A stretch of DNA of 64,000 nucleotides from Streptomyces djakartensis (GCF_014651075.1 NZ_BMWE01000004.1:186001-250000); one strand, 5' to 3'. Positions 34,478-42,726 are shown, counted from the first letter of the stretch. Program-made: numbers and translations. The notes: generated by a model from the letters alone, not told the origin.

Positions 34478-35251
34478 CTATATGCGCGAGTTGTACAGCG
34501 ACTGCCACACAGCGCCGGCCAGCGCCCGCGTCGCCCGCGGGACCGACAGACGCTCGTGCTCGCGGTACAGGGCCCAGTTGTATTGCACGAGCGACAGTTT
34601 GTTGGAGGACAGCGATCCCGCCTGGTGCGCCCTGTACACCGCAAGCGGCTCATCCAGGCCCCGGGCGTCAGCGCCGTCCCGCATGATCGACAGCCAGAGG
34701 GCGTAGTCCTGCCGTTTGCGCATCTCCGGCATCAACCTCGTGCCCAGGACATTGCGGTCGTACATGGCGGTGAGGGCACCGATGTGGTCTCGGACCAGCA
34801 TCGCGCGGTAGTCCACGCGCTCCCGCGCACGGATCACCCGCCCGTTCGGTACCCAGTCGGTGCTCTCGCCGTCGTAGTCGGCGTCCATCTTGAAGTACGA
34901 GGTGAACGTCAGCGGCGCATCACCTTCCGCGGCGAAGGCGAGCTGTTTCTCGGTCTTCTCCGGAAGCCACATGTCGTCGCTGTCGAGAAAGGCGATGTAG
35001 TCCCCGCGGGCCCGCTGAATCGCCAGGTTGCGTGCCCGGCCCGCACCGCCCCGTTCGGGTGCCGACTTCGGCAGAACGCGCTCGTCCTGCTCGGCGAACT
35101 CGCGGAGCAGGTCCATGGAGCCATCGGAGGACTGGTCGTCGGTGACCAGCAGCTCCAGGTCGCTGTGGGTCTGCGTGAGCACCGATCGGACGGCTGCGCC
35201 GAGGGTCGCTGCCGAGTTGTACACGGGCATCACGACAGACACCAGGGGCAC
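34478..35251 (-). CDS. Family 2 glycosyltransferase
   Basis: 257 residues from GTG 35251 behind AAGGAGAAGTGCT (the frame runs on into the divergent gene). GT-A features: PLVSVVMPVYNSAATLGAAVRSVLTQTHSDLELLVTDDQSSDGS, the nucleotide-sugar site DYIAFLDSDDMWLPEK with the DSDD metal motif, and KRQDYALWLSIM with the ED/QD-type catalytic region. Transfers a sugar from an NDP donor to an unknown acceptor. Divergent from the UDP-sugar dehydrogenase gene with only 66 bases between starts, so the two probably share control. Confidence 0.88.
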   Translation of the reverse strand: MPLVSVVMPVYNSAATLGAAVRSVLTQTHSDLELLVTDDQSSDGSMDLLREFAEQDERVLPKSAPERGGAGRARNLAIQRARGDYIAFLDSDDMWLPEKTEKQLAFAAEGDAPLTFTSYFKMDADYDGESTDWVPNGRVIRARERVDYRAMLVRDHIGALTAMYDRNVLGTRLMPEMRKRQDYALWLSIMRDGADARGLDEPLAVYRAHQAGSLSSNKLSLVQYNWALYREHERLSVPRATRALAGAVWQSLYNSRI

Positions 35252-35317
35252 AGCACTTCTCCTTGCCAGACCAGGAACGACGGTCCATTCAAGCACCGCA
35301 ATCGAGTAGGAGCTGCC

Positions 35318-36568
35318 ATGCAGATAGTTGTCGCTGGTCAGGGCTATGTAGGGCTTCCCCTGGCCGTACGCGCCGCCGAGGTAGGTCACCGTGTCGTCGG
35401 CTACGACGTGGACACGCACCGTGTCCAGCAGCTCGCCGCCGGCCAGTCCTACGTGAGGGACGTGGACTCCTCGCGGCTGCGCGCAGTGCTGGATTCCGGG
35501 GCCTACTCCGCGACCGCCGACGCTGCCGCGCTGGTCGGCTTCGACATCGCGGTGATCACCGTGCCGACCCCGCTGCGGGACGGCGTGCCCGACCTGACCT
35601 ACATCGAGTCCTGCGCCCGGACGCTGGGCGAGCACCTTTGCCCCGGTGCGACGGTGGTCCTGGAGTCCACGACCTATCCCGGCACCACCGAGGAACTGCT
35701 GCTGCCGATCCTGGAGGAGGCGTCGGGCCTCAAGGGCGGGGTGGACTTCCTGGCCGGATTCAGCCCCGAGCGGATCGGAAACAAACGGTGGTCGTTCGAC
35801 GGGACGCCGAAATTGGTGTCCGGAATCAACGCCAAATCACTCGACGTGATCAAGGGTTTCTACGACGGCATCTTCCAGACCACGGTACCGGTGTCCGGGA
35901 CGAAGGTCGCCGAGCTGGCCAAGCTGATCGAAAACACCTTCCGGTTCGTCAACATCTCCATGGTCAACGAGATGGCGATGCTGGCCGCTTCCCTCGGCGT
36001 GAACATCTGGGAGGCGATTGACGCCGCCGCGACCAAGCCCTTCGGATTCACACGGTTCACCCCAGGGCCGGGAGTCGGCGGGCACTGCCTGCCCGTTGAC
36101 CCGATGTTCCTCTCGTGGAAGGCCCAGCAGGACCTCGGCGTCCCTTTCCGGTTCGCGGAACTCGCCGCTGACGTGAACCGGCACATGCCCGACTACGTTG
36201 TCCGGCGTCTCGTGGACGCACTCGACAAGCGCGGCATGCCCATCAGTCGATCTCGGATTCTGCTGCTCGGCCTGACCTACAAGTACAACGCCACCGACCT
36301 TCGCAATTCCCCTTCGGCGCGTGTCGCTGAACTCCTCATCGGCCTCGGCGCCGAGGTCCGCGGCGCCGAACCCAACATCCCGGACGGCGACGACGCCAAG
36401 CTGAACGTGCCTCGGGTCGATGCGACCCCGGACGAGGTTGCCGCCGCTGATGCAGTGGTTCTTCTCATGGATCACCCGCGATTCGACCTCCCAATGATCG
36501 AGAAGAACGCGACTTATGTTCTCGACTGCCGAAACCGCCTTTCCGGAGTGAACGTCGAGACTCTTTAG
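35318..36568 (+). CDS. UDP-glucose / nucleotide-sugar dehydrogenase
   Basis: 416 residues from ATG 35318 behind AGGAG. N-terminal Rossmann VVAGQGYVGLPLAVRAAEVGH; ESTTYPGTTEELL; catalytic segment GPGVGGHCLPVDPMFL with Cys257; C-terminal domain with LLLGLTYKYNATDLRNSPS. Oxidises UDP-hexose C6 to the uronic acid with two NAD+. The closest fit is the WecC/Ugd group. It would supply UDP-uronic acid to the two glycosyltransferases beside it. Confidence 0.92.
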   Translation: MQIVVAGQGYVGLPLAVRAAEVGHRVVGYDVDTHRVQQLAAGQSYVRDVDSSRLRAVLDSGAYSATADAAALVGFDIAVITVPTPLRDGVPDLTYIESCARTLGEHLCPGATVVLESTTYPGTTEELLLPILEEASGLKGGVDFLAGFSPERIGNKRWSFDGTPKLVSGINAKSLDVIKGFYDGIFQTTVPVSGTKVAELAKLIENTFRFVNISMVNEMAMLAASLGVNIWEAIDAAATKPFGFTRFTPGPGVGGHCLPVDPMFLSWKAQQDLGVPFRFAELAADVNRHMPDYVVRRLVDALDKRGMPISRSRILLLGLTYKYNATDLRNSPSARVAELLIGLGAEVRGAEPNIPDGDDAKLNVPRVDATPDEVAAADAVVLLMDHPRFDLPMIEKNATYVLDCRNRLSGVNVETL

Positions 36569-36621
36569 CTTCTCGAAATCCCCCGGCCCCCGCTGCCAAT
36601 CCTCCGTCCCCGGGAGCTGTC

Positions 36622-37956
36622 TTGCGCGACGAATGGGAACACGTCCACACGGACTACACCATGCCCGCCCAGCGTCAAATTCCTGCGTCGCTGGCCGAAA
36701 GTGAGAGTGACTGGCGCCACCACCTGGAACGCTCAACCCCCAACGGCTGGCTGATACGACACAACGCCATGACCGAGGCGCTCGTCAGCGGAAAGCCGAT
36801 GTACCTCCTGCACACCACCAAGGACATCGACGCCATCCGCGCCAGCCGGCAGTTGCACGTCTCCACTGGATGCCTGGTCGGGGCCCTGTACTGCTCGCCT
36901 CTGGCCAGTCAGCGCGAGGGACTGCGCCCACACAACCTCGGCGCCTACCTGATGCGGACAAAGCCTTCCACCACGCCCATGGTCTTCGAGGTCACCCCGG
37001 ATGCCCCGATCCGGCCCAAGGGCGTCGACTACCTGCATCTCGGTGCCATCCACCTGCGTACCTACCTGCGCTACCAGAGCTTCCTCACCCCGGCCGAGAA
37101 CGACCAGCTCGACCGCGCAGTGCTGGCCGGGCTGCGCGCCGCGGCCGTGTTCCTCGACGTCGCCCTGCGCAACGCCGTCGGCCATGCCACTCCGGCACCC
37201 AAGTTCATCGACCAGTTGTCCGACGCCGTGGCCCACGTGCCGTTCCTCGGCTACCTCTACTTCGAGGTTGTGTCCGAATACCTGATGCTCCACTCCGTTA
37301 CTCCGGAGACCAAGACCTACGCCCAGGCAGGAGAGCTGAACAACTGGCTCTACAAACGACTGGCCTTCGCCGCCGTGGACGGCATGGACCAGTTGTTCGA
37401 CCTGGCCCGCTTCAATCCGCGCCATGACCGGCTCGTCCAGATCATCGAAGGCATGGAACCGGCTCTCGGCCAGGGAGCCGCCGAGTACGTCCGGAGACGC
37501 CTGTCCCACCTGTTCGCCCGGACCGCGCTGCACCCGTCCCAGGACGCGGCATCGGTCACCTTCCAGGGCGCCGATCTCTGCACGGTCCGGAAAGCCGCGC
37601 CCGGACTGATCGGCCAGATGATCTTCCGCGAGATCCGGTACATGCCCCGCTATCGGCAGTTGTACCACTGCTTCGAAAAAGCCAAGGCGCTGGAGGCATG
37701 GGACTACTGGAACAACGAGGGAATACCCACCCCCTTTAACGGAGTCCTCCCCAAGGGAGAGGTGGGGGTAAATCCCGTCTACCCCCGATCGACAGTCAGA
37801 GTATGGACGGCAGAACTGGACGGTAAGGGCTATTTACATCCGGCCGATGAGGTCACGGCCGTGTTCACACCGCACCTGGCGTCGTGGTGGGCACCACCCC
37901 GTCAGCGCGAGATGCAGAACGTCACCGACGATTCACGATTCGAGGCCCTGGCGTGA
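36622..37956 (+). CDS. Protein of unknown family with a possible ADP-ribosyltransferase-like N-terminal motif
   Basis: 444 residues from TTG 36622 (GGGAG, spacing 6); ATG 36661 is an alternative. Not recognised. Residues 60-100 read YLLHTTKDIDAIRASRQLHVSTGCLVGALYCSPL, reminiscent of ART-fold proteins (L-H-x-T...I..G.L..S), but the second Tyr/Glu motifs are not clear. The rest is helical (TYLRYQSFLTPAENDQLDRAVLAGLRAAAVFLDVALRNA). It lies between the dehydrogenase and the GT4 gene, whose start overlaps its stop (GTGA), so it is made with the sugar enzymes. Confidence 0.55.
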   Translation: MRDEWEHVHTDYTMPAQRQIPASLAESESDWRHHLERSTPNGWLIRHNAMTEALVSGKPMYLLHTTKDIDAIRASRQLHVSTGCLVGALYCSPLASQREGLRPHNLGAYLMRTKPSTTPMVFEVTPDAPIRPKGVDYLHLGAIHLRTYLRYQSFLTPAENDQLDRAVLAGLRAAAVFLDVALRNAVGHATPAPKFIDQLSDAVAHVPFLGYLYFEVVSEYLMLHSVTPETKTYAQAGELNNWLYKRLAFAAVDGMDQLFDLARFNPRHDRLVQIIEGMEPALGQGAAEYVRRRLSHLFARTALHPSQDAASVTFQGADLCTVRKAAPGLIGQMIFREIRYMPRYRQLYHCFEKAKALEAWDYWNNEGIPTPFNGVLPKGEVGVNPVYPRSTVRVWTAELDGKGYLHPADEVTAVFTPHLASWWAPPRQREMQNVTDDSRFEALA

Positions 37957-39062
37957 CCGCCCAGCTCCTGAACATCCTGACCGGCATTAACCGCACGGCC
38001 GCGCCTTCGTCCGGGAGCATGATCCTCGTCAACGATCTCTACGGCGCGATGCCTGACATCCATACGACCTTCCTGGGTAGGGCGCCGGTCGATCAGGCTT
38101 GGAAGGCTGCGTTTGATCAGCTGATCACCCTCTCCACGACGAAGCGCCCTCACGGCCCCGACTTCGCCCCGTACGTTGACGAGCTGACGTGTGAGGTCGG
38201 TGCGCTCATCGAGAAGATCCAGCCGCATGCCATTCATGCCCAGTACCTCGGGTTCGCTCTCAGCCTGGCCTTCACCCGAGCCGCCGGCAGCATCCCGATC
38301 ATCGCCATCGCCCACGGCCCCGACGTGATGGTGGCCGAGCGCAGCTCATCGGAACGCGAGGCTATGAATGAAGTTGCTGCCGCAAGCGCCGCGATCGTGG
38401 CTCCGACCTCCGCCCTCGCTGACCGCATCGACCGTCTCACCGGACGCCGATTCACCGATCGACTTACCGTTGTCCCATGGGGCATCCCTTTGAGTGATGC
38501 CCGAGTGCGGGATCACTCGCCTACCGGAATCGGACCGCTATCGTTGGTGCACGCCGGTCGTCTGGACGACAACAAATCCACGATCACCGCAGTCGAAGCC
38601 CTCGCTTTAACGGATCTACCGCACCACTTGACTGTGATCGGCGAAGGAAGCCTACGGGAGCATCTGGAACAGCGGGCTGTCGAGCTCGGGCTCCGGGCCC
38701 GGGTTCATTTTGAACCGTTCCTGCCCCGCACCGACCTGTGGCGCCGCCTGCCGAACTTCGACACCTGGGTCTTCACCACCAGGGGCCTGGAGGCTTTCGG
38801 GCTCGTCCTCATTGAGGCTCAAGCCCACGGACTTCCGGTTGCCTACTCCGATCTTCCCGGTGTGAGGGAAATCCTCGGGGGTGCTGGCGTTCCCTATATT
38901 CCTGGAAGCCCGCGCTCGCTGGCCGTGGCTCTAGACGAGATGGGCCGGGACTCCGACCGGCGCAAGGCCCTGACCAAGGCGGCTCTCGAGAACGCGCGCC
39001 GATACGACATCACCACCACCGGCCGCCGGCTTCGCGAACTGACGCTCCGCATTACCTCCTGA
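37953..39062 (+). CDS. Family 4 glycosyltransferase
   Basis: 369 residues from GTG 37953, overlapping the previous stop. GT-B fold, GT4 type: SLVHAGRLDDNKSTITAVEALAL (start of the donor domain), LTVIGEGSLREHLEQRA, FEPFLPRTDLWRRLPNFDTWVFTTRGLEAFGLVLIEAQAHGLPVAYSDLPGVREIL with the E-x7-E motif that holds the nucleotide sugar. Retaining mechanism by family knowledge. It is the last gene of the inserted block; phage connector genes resume 163 bases later. Confidence 0.88.
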   Translation: MTAQLLNILTGINRTAAPSSGSMILVNDLYGAMPDIHTTFLGRAPVDQAWKAAFDQLITLSTTKRPHGPDFAPYVDELTCEVGALIEKIQPHAIHAQYLGFALSLAFTRAAGSIPIIAIAHGPDVMVAERSSSEREAMNEVAAASAAIVAPTSALADRIDRLTGRRFTDRLTVVPWGIPLSDARVRDHSPTGIGPLSLVHAGRLDDNKSTITAVEALALTDLPHHLTVIGEGSLREHLEQRAVELGLRARVHFEPFLPRTDLWRRLPNFDTWVFTTRGLEAFGLVLIEAQAHGLPVAYSDLPGVREILGGAGVPYIPGSPRSLAVALDEMGRDSDRRKALTKAALENARRYDITTTGRRLRELTLRITS

Positions 39063-39074
39063 CCCCGGTGTTTC

Positions 39075-39088
39075 GAGGCCGGCCTCGC
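39075..39088. terminator. 14-bp perfect palindrome at the right end of the inserted block
   Basis: CGAGGCCGGCCTCG lies 12 bases after the GT4 stop. It may terminate the cargo transcript, or mark the insertion edge. No matching copy was found at the left edge. Confidence 0.45.
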
Positions 39089-39192
39089 TACACGAAGGTG
39101 ACACGCCAGTAAGACAACTCCGTTAAGCGCAGGGGCTGTTCGGCATATCGCAGGCTTGGGTGATATGTACCGGCTGCAGTCAGGAGGAATTC

Positions 39193-39218
39193 GGGCTGTC
39201 AGTTGACAGGGCTACGCT
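39193..39218 (+). promoter_or_regulatory. shared element before connector gene 1 (possible leaderless promoter)
   Basis: GGGCTGTC (39193-39200), 12 bases, TACGCTC (TACGCT 39213-39218), then 7 bases to the ATG. The same geometry precedes the gene at 40136. A TAnnnT box 7 bases before a start suggests leaderless transcription. A TTGACA at 39203 overlaps but has the wrong spacing. Confidence 0.5.
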
Positions 39219-39225
39219 CGAACAT

Positions 39226-39669
39226 ATGAGCACTCCCGCTGAAGGGTTGACCCTCGGGGCCGTCAGCGCCCTGATCGAACGCAAGATCCTCACCGACATC
39301 GTACGTATCAGCAGAGCGGGCGAGCCGGTCTTCAACCCGGACACGGGCCAGTACGAGCCTGGCCCGCCAGTCATCATCTACGAAGGGCATGGCGGGGTCT
39401 TCCCGAATGGAGATCCCGGCATCGTCTTGCATCTGGAAGGCCAGGCGTACGTCGACGACTCCACGTCGAAGTACAAGCTGATCACGCCTCTGGACGCCCC
39501 GGTGGCCTCGCGCGAGGACACGGTGAGCGTCGTCAACGCCGCCGACCCGGCAGCGATCGGCCGCACGTGGCGCGTCCTCGATGTCGGGCAGACCTCCACT
39601 CTGGCCGTGGTCCGCACGACGTTCCTGGATCAGAACACCCAGTCCAGCACTTCGGGCAGCACCTCGTGA
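39226..39669 (+). CDS. Head-tail connector-like protein 1 (DUF6093-like)
   Basis: 147 residues from ATG 39226; no ribosome site, but a possible leaderless promoter. Beta-rich: DIVRISRAGEPVFNPDTGQYEPGPPVIIYEGHGGVF, YVDDSTSKYKLITPLDAP, DTVSVVNAADPAAIGRTWRVLDVGQ. It is paralogous to the next gene along its whole length. The pattern fits the DUF6093 group found in actinophage connector regions (from memory). Likely a stopper or head-closure protein. Confidence 0.7.
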   Translation: MSTPAEGLTLGAVSALIERKILTDIVRISRAGEPVFNPDTGQYEPGPPVIIYEGHGGVFPNGDPGIVLHLEGQAYVDDSTSKYKLITPLDAPVASREDTVSVVNAADPAAIGRTWRVLDVGQTSTLAVVRTTFLDQNTQSSTSGSTS

Positions 39670-40088
39670 GCACGCCGATCGACACTGAGGCGGAACGGGA
39701 GAGGCTGGAGTCGACGCTGCTGGTGGACACGGTACGGATCACCCGCCCAACGGGAACTCCCCAACTCGACCCCTCGACCGGCCTCCTGGGGTCCGTGCCA
39801 GCGGAACTGGTCTACGAGGGACCGGGAGCTGTCCTGTCCGGCCATGGCCAGGTCACTGCGCAGCACGTTCTCGGGCGGGAATGGCTGGACGACACGGTCA
39901 GCTGGTATCGGCTCCTCACGCCGATTTCGGCGCCCGTTCCCGTGCGGTACGACCGCGTGGAGGTCGTGGCCGCAGCTGGGGAGCACGCGGCGACAGCGAA
40001 TCGGGTGTGGCAGGTCCTCGATCCGTCGGAGGCGTCCACGGTCGAGATTGTTCGGGTGACCCGTCTCGACGAGATCACCCCTCCGTAG
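39666..40088 (+). CDS. Head-tail connector-like protein 2 (DUF6093-like paralogue)
   Basis: 140 residues from GTG 39666 overlapping the previous stop by GTGA. DTVRITRPTGTPQLDPSTG, ELVYEGPGAVLS, WLDDTVSWYRLLTPISAPVPVRYDRVEVVAAAGEHAATANRVWQVLDPSEASTVEIVRVTRLDE align with connector protein 1. A tandem duplication of the gene is evident. The two may form a hetero-oligomeric ring. Confidence 0.7.
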   Translation: MSTPIDTEAERERLESTLLVDTVRITRPTGTPQLDPSTGLLGSVPAELVYEGPGAVLSGHGQVTAQHVLGREWLDDTVSWYRLLTPISAPVPVRYDRVEVVAAAGEHAATANRVWQVLDPSEASTVEIVRVTRLDEITPP

Positions 40089-40102
40089 ACGGCTGTCGAA
40101 CT

Positions 40103-40128
40103 GGGCTGTCGCCGGATGCCCGTAAGCT
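40103..40128 (+). promoter_or_regulatory. second copy of the leaderless-type element
   Basis: GGGCTGTC (40103-40110), exactly 12 bases, TAAGCTC (TAAGCT 40123-40128), 7 bases to the GTG at 40136. Both word identity and spacing match the element at 39193-39218. Confidence 0.5.
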
Positions 40129-40135
40129 CAGATAG

Positions 40136-40567
40136 GTGCCAACACATCAGAGTAAAGAACCTACCTCTCCTAAGGGTGAGCCCCTGTCGGTGCGCGTCAC
40201 CGGGCAGGGGCATACCGCCGTCGTGGAGATCGACGGTCACGACGTCTCCCGGGACCTCTCTGCCTATTCGCTGGCCCACCGCGCGGGCCACGTACCGCAG
40301 ATGGTCATCGAACTCTCCCCGAGATCCACGGCGACCGGTGTGTTCAAGGGCCTGGCGCACGTTGTCATCGGCGACCCGCCGGACCCTGGTCCGGCAGCGG
40401 CTGCCTTCCTGTCCGTGATCAGTCCCGCCGAGCTGGAGAAGGCTGCGCTCGACCGACACGACCTCATGGACGGCCGACCGCACGAGCTGACCCGCGCCAT
40501 GCTCGCCCTGCTGCGGGAATGGGCCCTCGGCCAGTGGGACGAGCCGGAACCGGAAGACGGGCAGTGA
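40136..40567 (+). CDS. Phage protein between connector and gp10-like genes, unknown
   Basis: 143 residues from GTG 40136. Reads GEPLSVRVTGQGHTAVVEIDGHDVSRDLSAYSLAHRAGHVPQMVIELSPRS, a beta-rich domain, then a helical part ending with an acidic tail. The position suggests a head-tail joining or baseplate accessory component; no family recognised. GTG with a possible leaderless promoter. Confidence 0.65.
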   Translation: MPTHQSKEPTSPKGEPLSVRVTGQGHTAVVEIDGHDVSRDLSAYSLAHRAGHVPQMVIELSPRSTATGVFKGLAHVVIGDPPDPGPAAAAFLSVISPAELEKAALDRHDLMDGRPHELTRAMLALLREWALGQWDEPEPEDGQ

Positions 40568-40571
40568 GTCA

Positions 40572-41009
40572 GTGGCGTCCTCGCTGAATCCGCACCCCAA
40601 CGCCCACCCTCTTGCGGGCGCCTACTCCAACGCGTTCCAGATCGCCGCGCAGCTCGACGCCAGGGCGGCGCGCACTCTGCCCGAGGTCACCGCAGCCGTC
40701 CAGCACTACGCGATGCTGCTGGAAACGAGGATCAAGGCCAAGGCCAGCGGCAGGCCGGGCCCCAACGCGCCCACGGGGGACTACCGGCGCTCCTGGACGC
40801 ACGAGGTGTCCACGGACGGGTTCACCGTCACGGCGGTCGTCGGCACGAACAAGCCACAGGCACGACGCCTGGAGTACGGCTTCGTCGGCGCAGACAGTCT
40901 GGGGCGCATCTACAACCAGCCGCCCTACCCGCATGTCGGGCCAGCCGTCGAGGAGATCCGGCCGCTGTTCATCGCCGCGCTCGGCGACACGATCGATGAC
41001 GACCCGTGA
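40572..41009 (+). CDS. HK97 gp10-like tail completion protein
   Basis: 145 residues from GTG 40572, 4 bases after the previous stop. Helix ARTLPEVTAAVQHYAMLLETRIKAKASGRPG followed by TGDYRRSWTHEVSTDG and ARRLEYGFVGADSLGR, with GPAVEEIRPLFIAALGD at the end. This is the gp10/neck layout (RSW..., LEYG..., HP... then C-terminal helix). Joins head and tail tube. Confidence 0.75.
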   Translation: MASSLNPHPNAHPLAGAYSNAFQIAAQLDARAARTLPEVTAAVQHYAMLLETRIKAKASGRPGPNAPTGDYRRSWTHEVSTDGFTVTAVVGTNKPQARRLEYGFVGADSLGRIYNQPPYPHVGPAVEEIRPLFIAALGDTIDDDP

Positions 41010-41066
41010 GTGACCGCCACGCCACCGCGCGACAGATCACCACCCCGCAGAAGAAGAGGAGGAGTA

Positions 41067-41501
41067 GTGCCCGTCTCCGGCAGAGAAGTGTCGCTCGCGA
41101 TCCAGAAGACACTGGCCACAGCGACCGCCCGAAGCTGCGGGTACGGGACTGCCCCCACGGCATCAAGTACGCCCACCGGCGCCACGATCCCCTACAGCGT
41201 CCTCTACCCGCTGGGCGTGACGACGAGCGGCCCGCCCTACGGTGACGGCGACGCTGACGCCCGGGTGCTCGTCCAGGTCACCTCGGTTGCCTCAACCGCC
41301 GAACAGGTCGAGTGGATGGCCGACAAGGTCCGCACCGCGCTCCTCGCGCGCTTGAGCGGGGCCTACGTCAACACCATCGCCATCACCGGCTACGTCGTGA
41401 TCGACCGTGAGCTGGACAAGGAGGAAGGGATGTCCGTCAGTGGTGGCGTATACAGTTATGTGCAGCGGTACGTCCTCACTGTGACGACTCTCGGGTCCTG
41501 A
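41067..41501 (+). CDS. Tail terminator-like protein
   Basis: 144 residues from GTG 41067 directly behind AGGAGGAGTA. PYSVLYPLGVTTSGPPYGDGDADARVLVQVTSVASTAEQVEWMADKVRTALLA is typical of gpU-like / DUF3168-type proteins with the WMADKVR helix. Position between the gp10-like and tail tube genes supports it. Caps the tail tube after length is set. Confidence 0.72.
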   Translation: MPVSGREVSLAIQKTLATATARSCGYGTAPTASSTPTGATIPYSVLYPLGVTTSGPPYGDGDADARVLVQVTSVASTAEQVEWMADKVRTALLARLSGAYVNTIAITGYVVIDRELDKEEGMSVSGGVYSYVQRYVLTVTTLGS

Positions 41502-41555
41502 CGTTCCAGCTACCTCACCGCGGAGGCCTCCTCGCGGACGCCCGGCCACCCGGCA

Positions 41556-41589
41556 CGGGCCGATTCCCCCCTTCATGGGGACCGGCCCG
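41556..41589. terminator. hairpin before the tail tube gene
   Basis: CGGGCCG (41556-41562) pairs with CGGCCCG (41583-41589), with inner CCCC/GGGG pairs possible. Likely a transcript-processing or attenuation point that sets the high tail tube level. Confidence 0.5.
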
Positions 41590-41632
41590 GCGTCTGTGCT
41601 CCGGAACACCGGTTCCCGGAGAGCGAGAATCA

Positions 41633-42127
41633 GTGTCACAGCAGCGGTTCACCCGTCGCGGCACCACGAAGTTCTACTTCCTGAAGGACATCGCCGCGAA
41701 GGACCTGATACCGACCCGATCGGAGCTCGGCGGCACCAACGGAACCGACCTCTCACCGGCGATCAGCGACATCGAGGGCTTCGCCGTCGAGAACACCCCG
41801 ATCGACACCCCCGACTTGGCGACCGAGTTCACTGGCAACATCCCTGGCGAGGACAAGGCGGACAACTCCAGCCTCACGTTCTACGAGGACAAGGTCAGCA
41901 ACGACCTGGAGGTGCTCCTGGCCAAGGGCACCGAGGGCTACGTGGTGATCCTCCGCAAGGGCGACACTCCGGGGTCGAAGTCCATGGACATCTTCCCGGT
42001 GCGCGTGGGCTCCCGGTCGAGCACCTACACGACGGCCGCCGAACCGGCCAAGTTCAAGGTCAGCTTCAACGTGACCGACAAGCCCATCCAGGACGCGCCC
42101 GTCCCGGCCGCGGCGACGAGCGTCTGA
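41633..42127 (+). CDS. Major tail tube protein
   Basis: 164 residues from GTG 41633 behind GGAGAGCGAG. FTRRGTTKFYFLKDIAAKDLIPTRSELGGTNGTDLSPAISDIEGFAVENTPIDTPDLATEFTGNIPGEDKADNSSLTFYEDK is the actinophage tail tube pattern (siphovirus tube, YSD1/TP901 type). It is separated from its neighbours by a hairpin upstream, as expected for an abundant structural protein. Confidence 0.85.
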   Translation: MSQQRFTRRGTTKFYFLKDIAAKDLIPTRSELGGTNGTDLSPAISDIEGFAVENTPIDTPDLATEFTGNIPGEDKADNSSLTFYEDKVSNDLEVLLAKGTEGYVVILRKGDTPGSKSMDIFPVRVGSRSSTYTTAAEPAKFKVSFNVTDKPIQDAPVPAAATSV

Positions 42128-42144
42128 GCGGGCGGGGTTGCCGT

Positions 42145-42726
42145 ATGACCACGTCGTTTGTTGAGCCCCCCGCCGAGGCCGTTGCCCGCGATCCGCACTG
42201 GGCCGCCAAGATGGCTCGGCTGCGGGCGCGTCGCCTTCCCGAACGTACCGTCTCCTTCCTCGACGACCGGGACCTGAAGCAGCGAGTGACCGATGCGGCG
42301 CTCGATCTCGCCAAGGCCCGTACCAGCGCGCTGGGCCGAGCCTCTGAAATGGAGGTGCCGGCCGACCAGCGGGAGATATGGGCGGACGCTCAGCCGGATG
42401 TGCTGGCCGCTCAGTCCACGCTGGACGACGCGCGGCGGGCTCTGGTGTCCGGGACCCTCACGCTCACTTTCCGGGCCTTGCCGCGGCCCGTCTGGGAGCA
42501 ACTGCTGCACGAGCACGCGCCCACGGAGGATCAGGCCGACCTCGGGCACGAGTACAACGTCGAGACGTTCCCGGCCGCGCTCATCGCCGCGTCCTCGGTG
42601 GACGGCATGAGCGAGGCAGAGGCCCAGGAACTCCTGGACAGCTGGAGCGATGCGGACGCCAAGGCCCTGTTCACGGCGGCACTGCTGGTCAACCAGACCA
42701 TGAGGGCCGACCTGGGAAAAGGCTGA
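42145..42726 (+). CDS. Tail assembly chaperone, G-type product
   Basis: 193 residues from ATG 42145. Helical, acidic: AALDLAKARTSALGRASEMEVPADQREIWADAQPDVLAAQSTLDDARRALVSGTLTLTFRALPRPVWEQLLHEHAPTEDQADLGHEYNVETFPAALIAASSVDGMSEAEAQELLDSWSDADAKALFTAALLVNQ. It resembles lambda gpG / actinophage chaperones, and ends at a GGGAAAA slippery site two codons before its stop. It binds the tape measure and tube subunits during assembly. Confidence 0.85.
   Translation: MTTSFVEPPAEAVARDPHWAAKMARLRARRLPERTVSFLDDRDLKQRVTDAALDLAKARTSALGRASEMEVPADQREIWADAQPDVLAAQSTLDDARRALVSGTLTLTFRALPRPVWEQLLHEHAPTEDQADLGHEYNVETFPAALIAASSVDGMSEAEAQELLDSWSDADAKALFTAALLVNQTMRADLGKG
42714..42720 (+). other. GGGAAAA slippery site for programmed -1 frameshift
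   Basis: Zero-frame reading is CTG GGA AAA GGC TGA. GGGAAAA is a canonical X XXY YYZ heptamer in the right phase; slipping -1 continues into the 42720-43058 frame, as in lambda G-GT. The stop of the zero frame is only 3 bases beyond the heptamer. Confidence 0.9.

Noticed and set aside
34361..35317. Long N-terminal extension of the UDP-sugar dehydrogenase frame
   Set aside because: It is antisense to the GT2 gene; family start MQIVVAGQGYVG at 35318 has its own AGGAG.
24806..39225. Direct repeats or IS ends bordering the cargo block
   Set aside because: I found no transposase and no matching repeats at the two junctions; the 14-bp palindrome at 39075 has no partner on the left.
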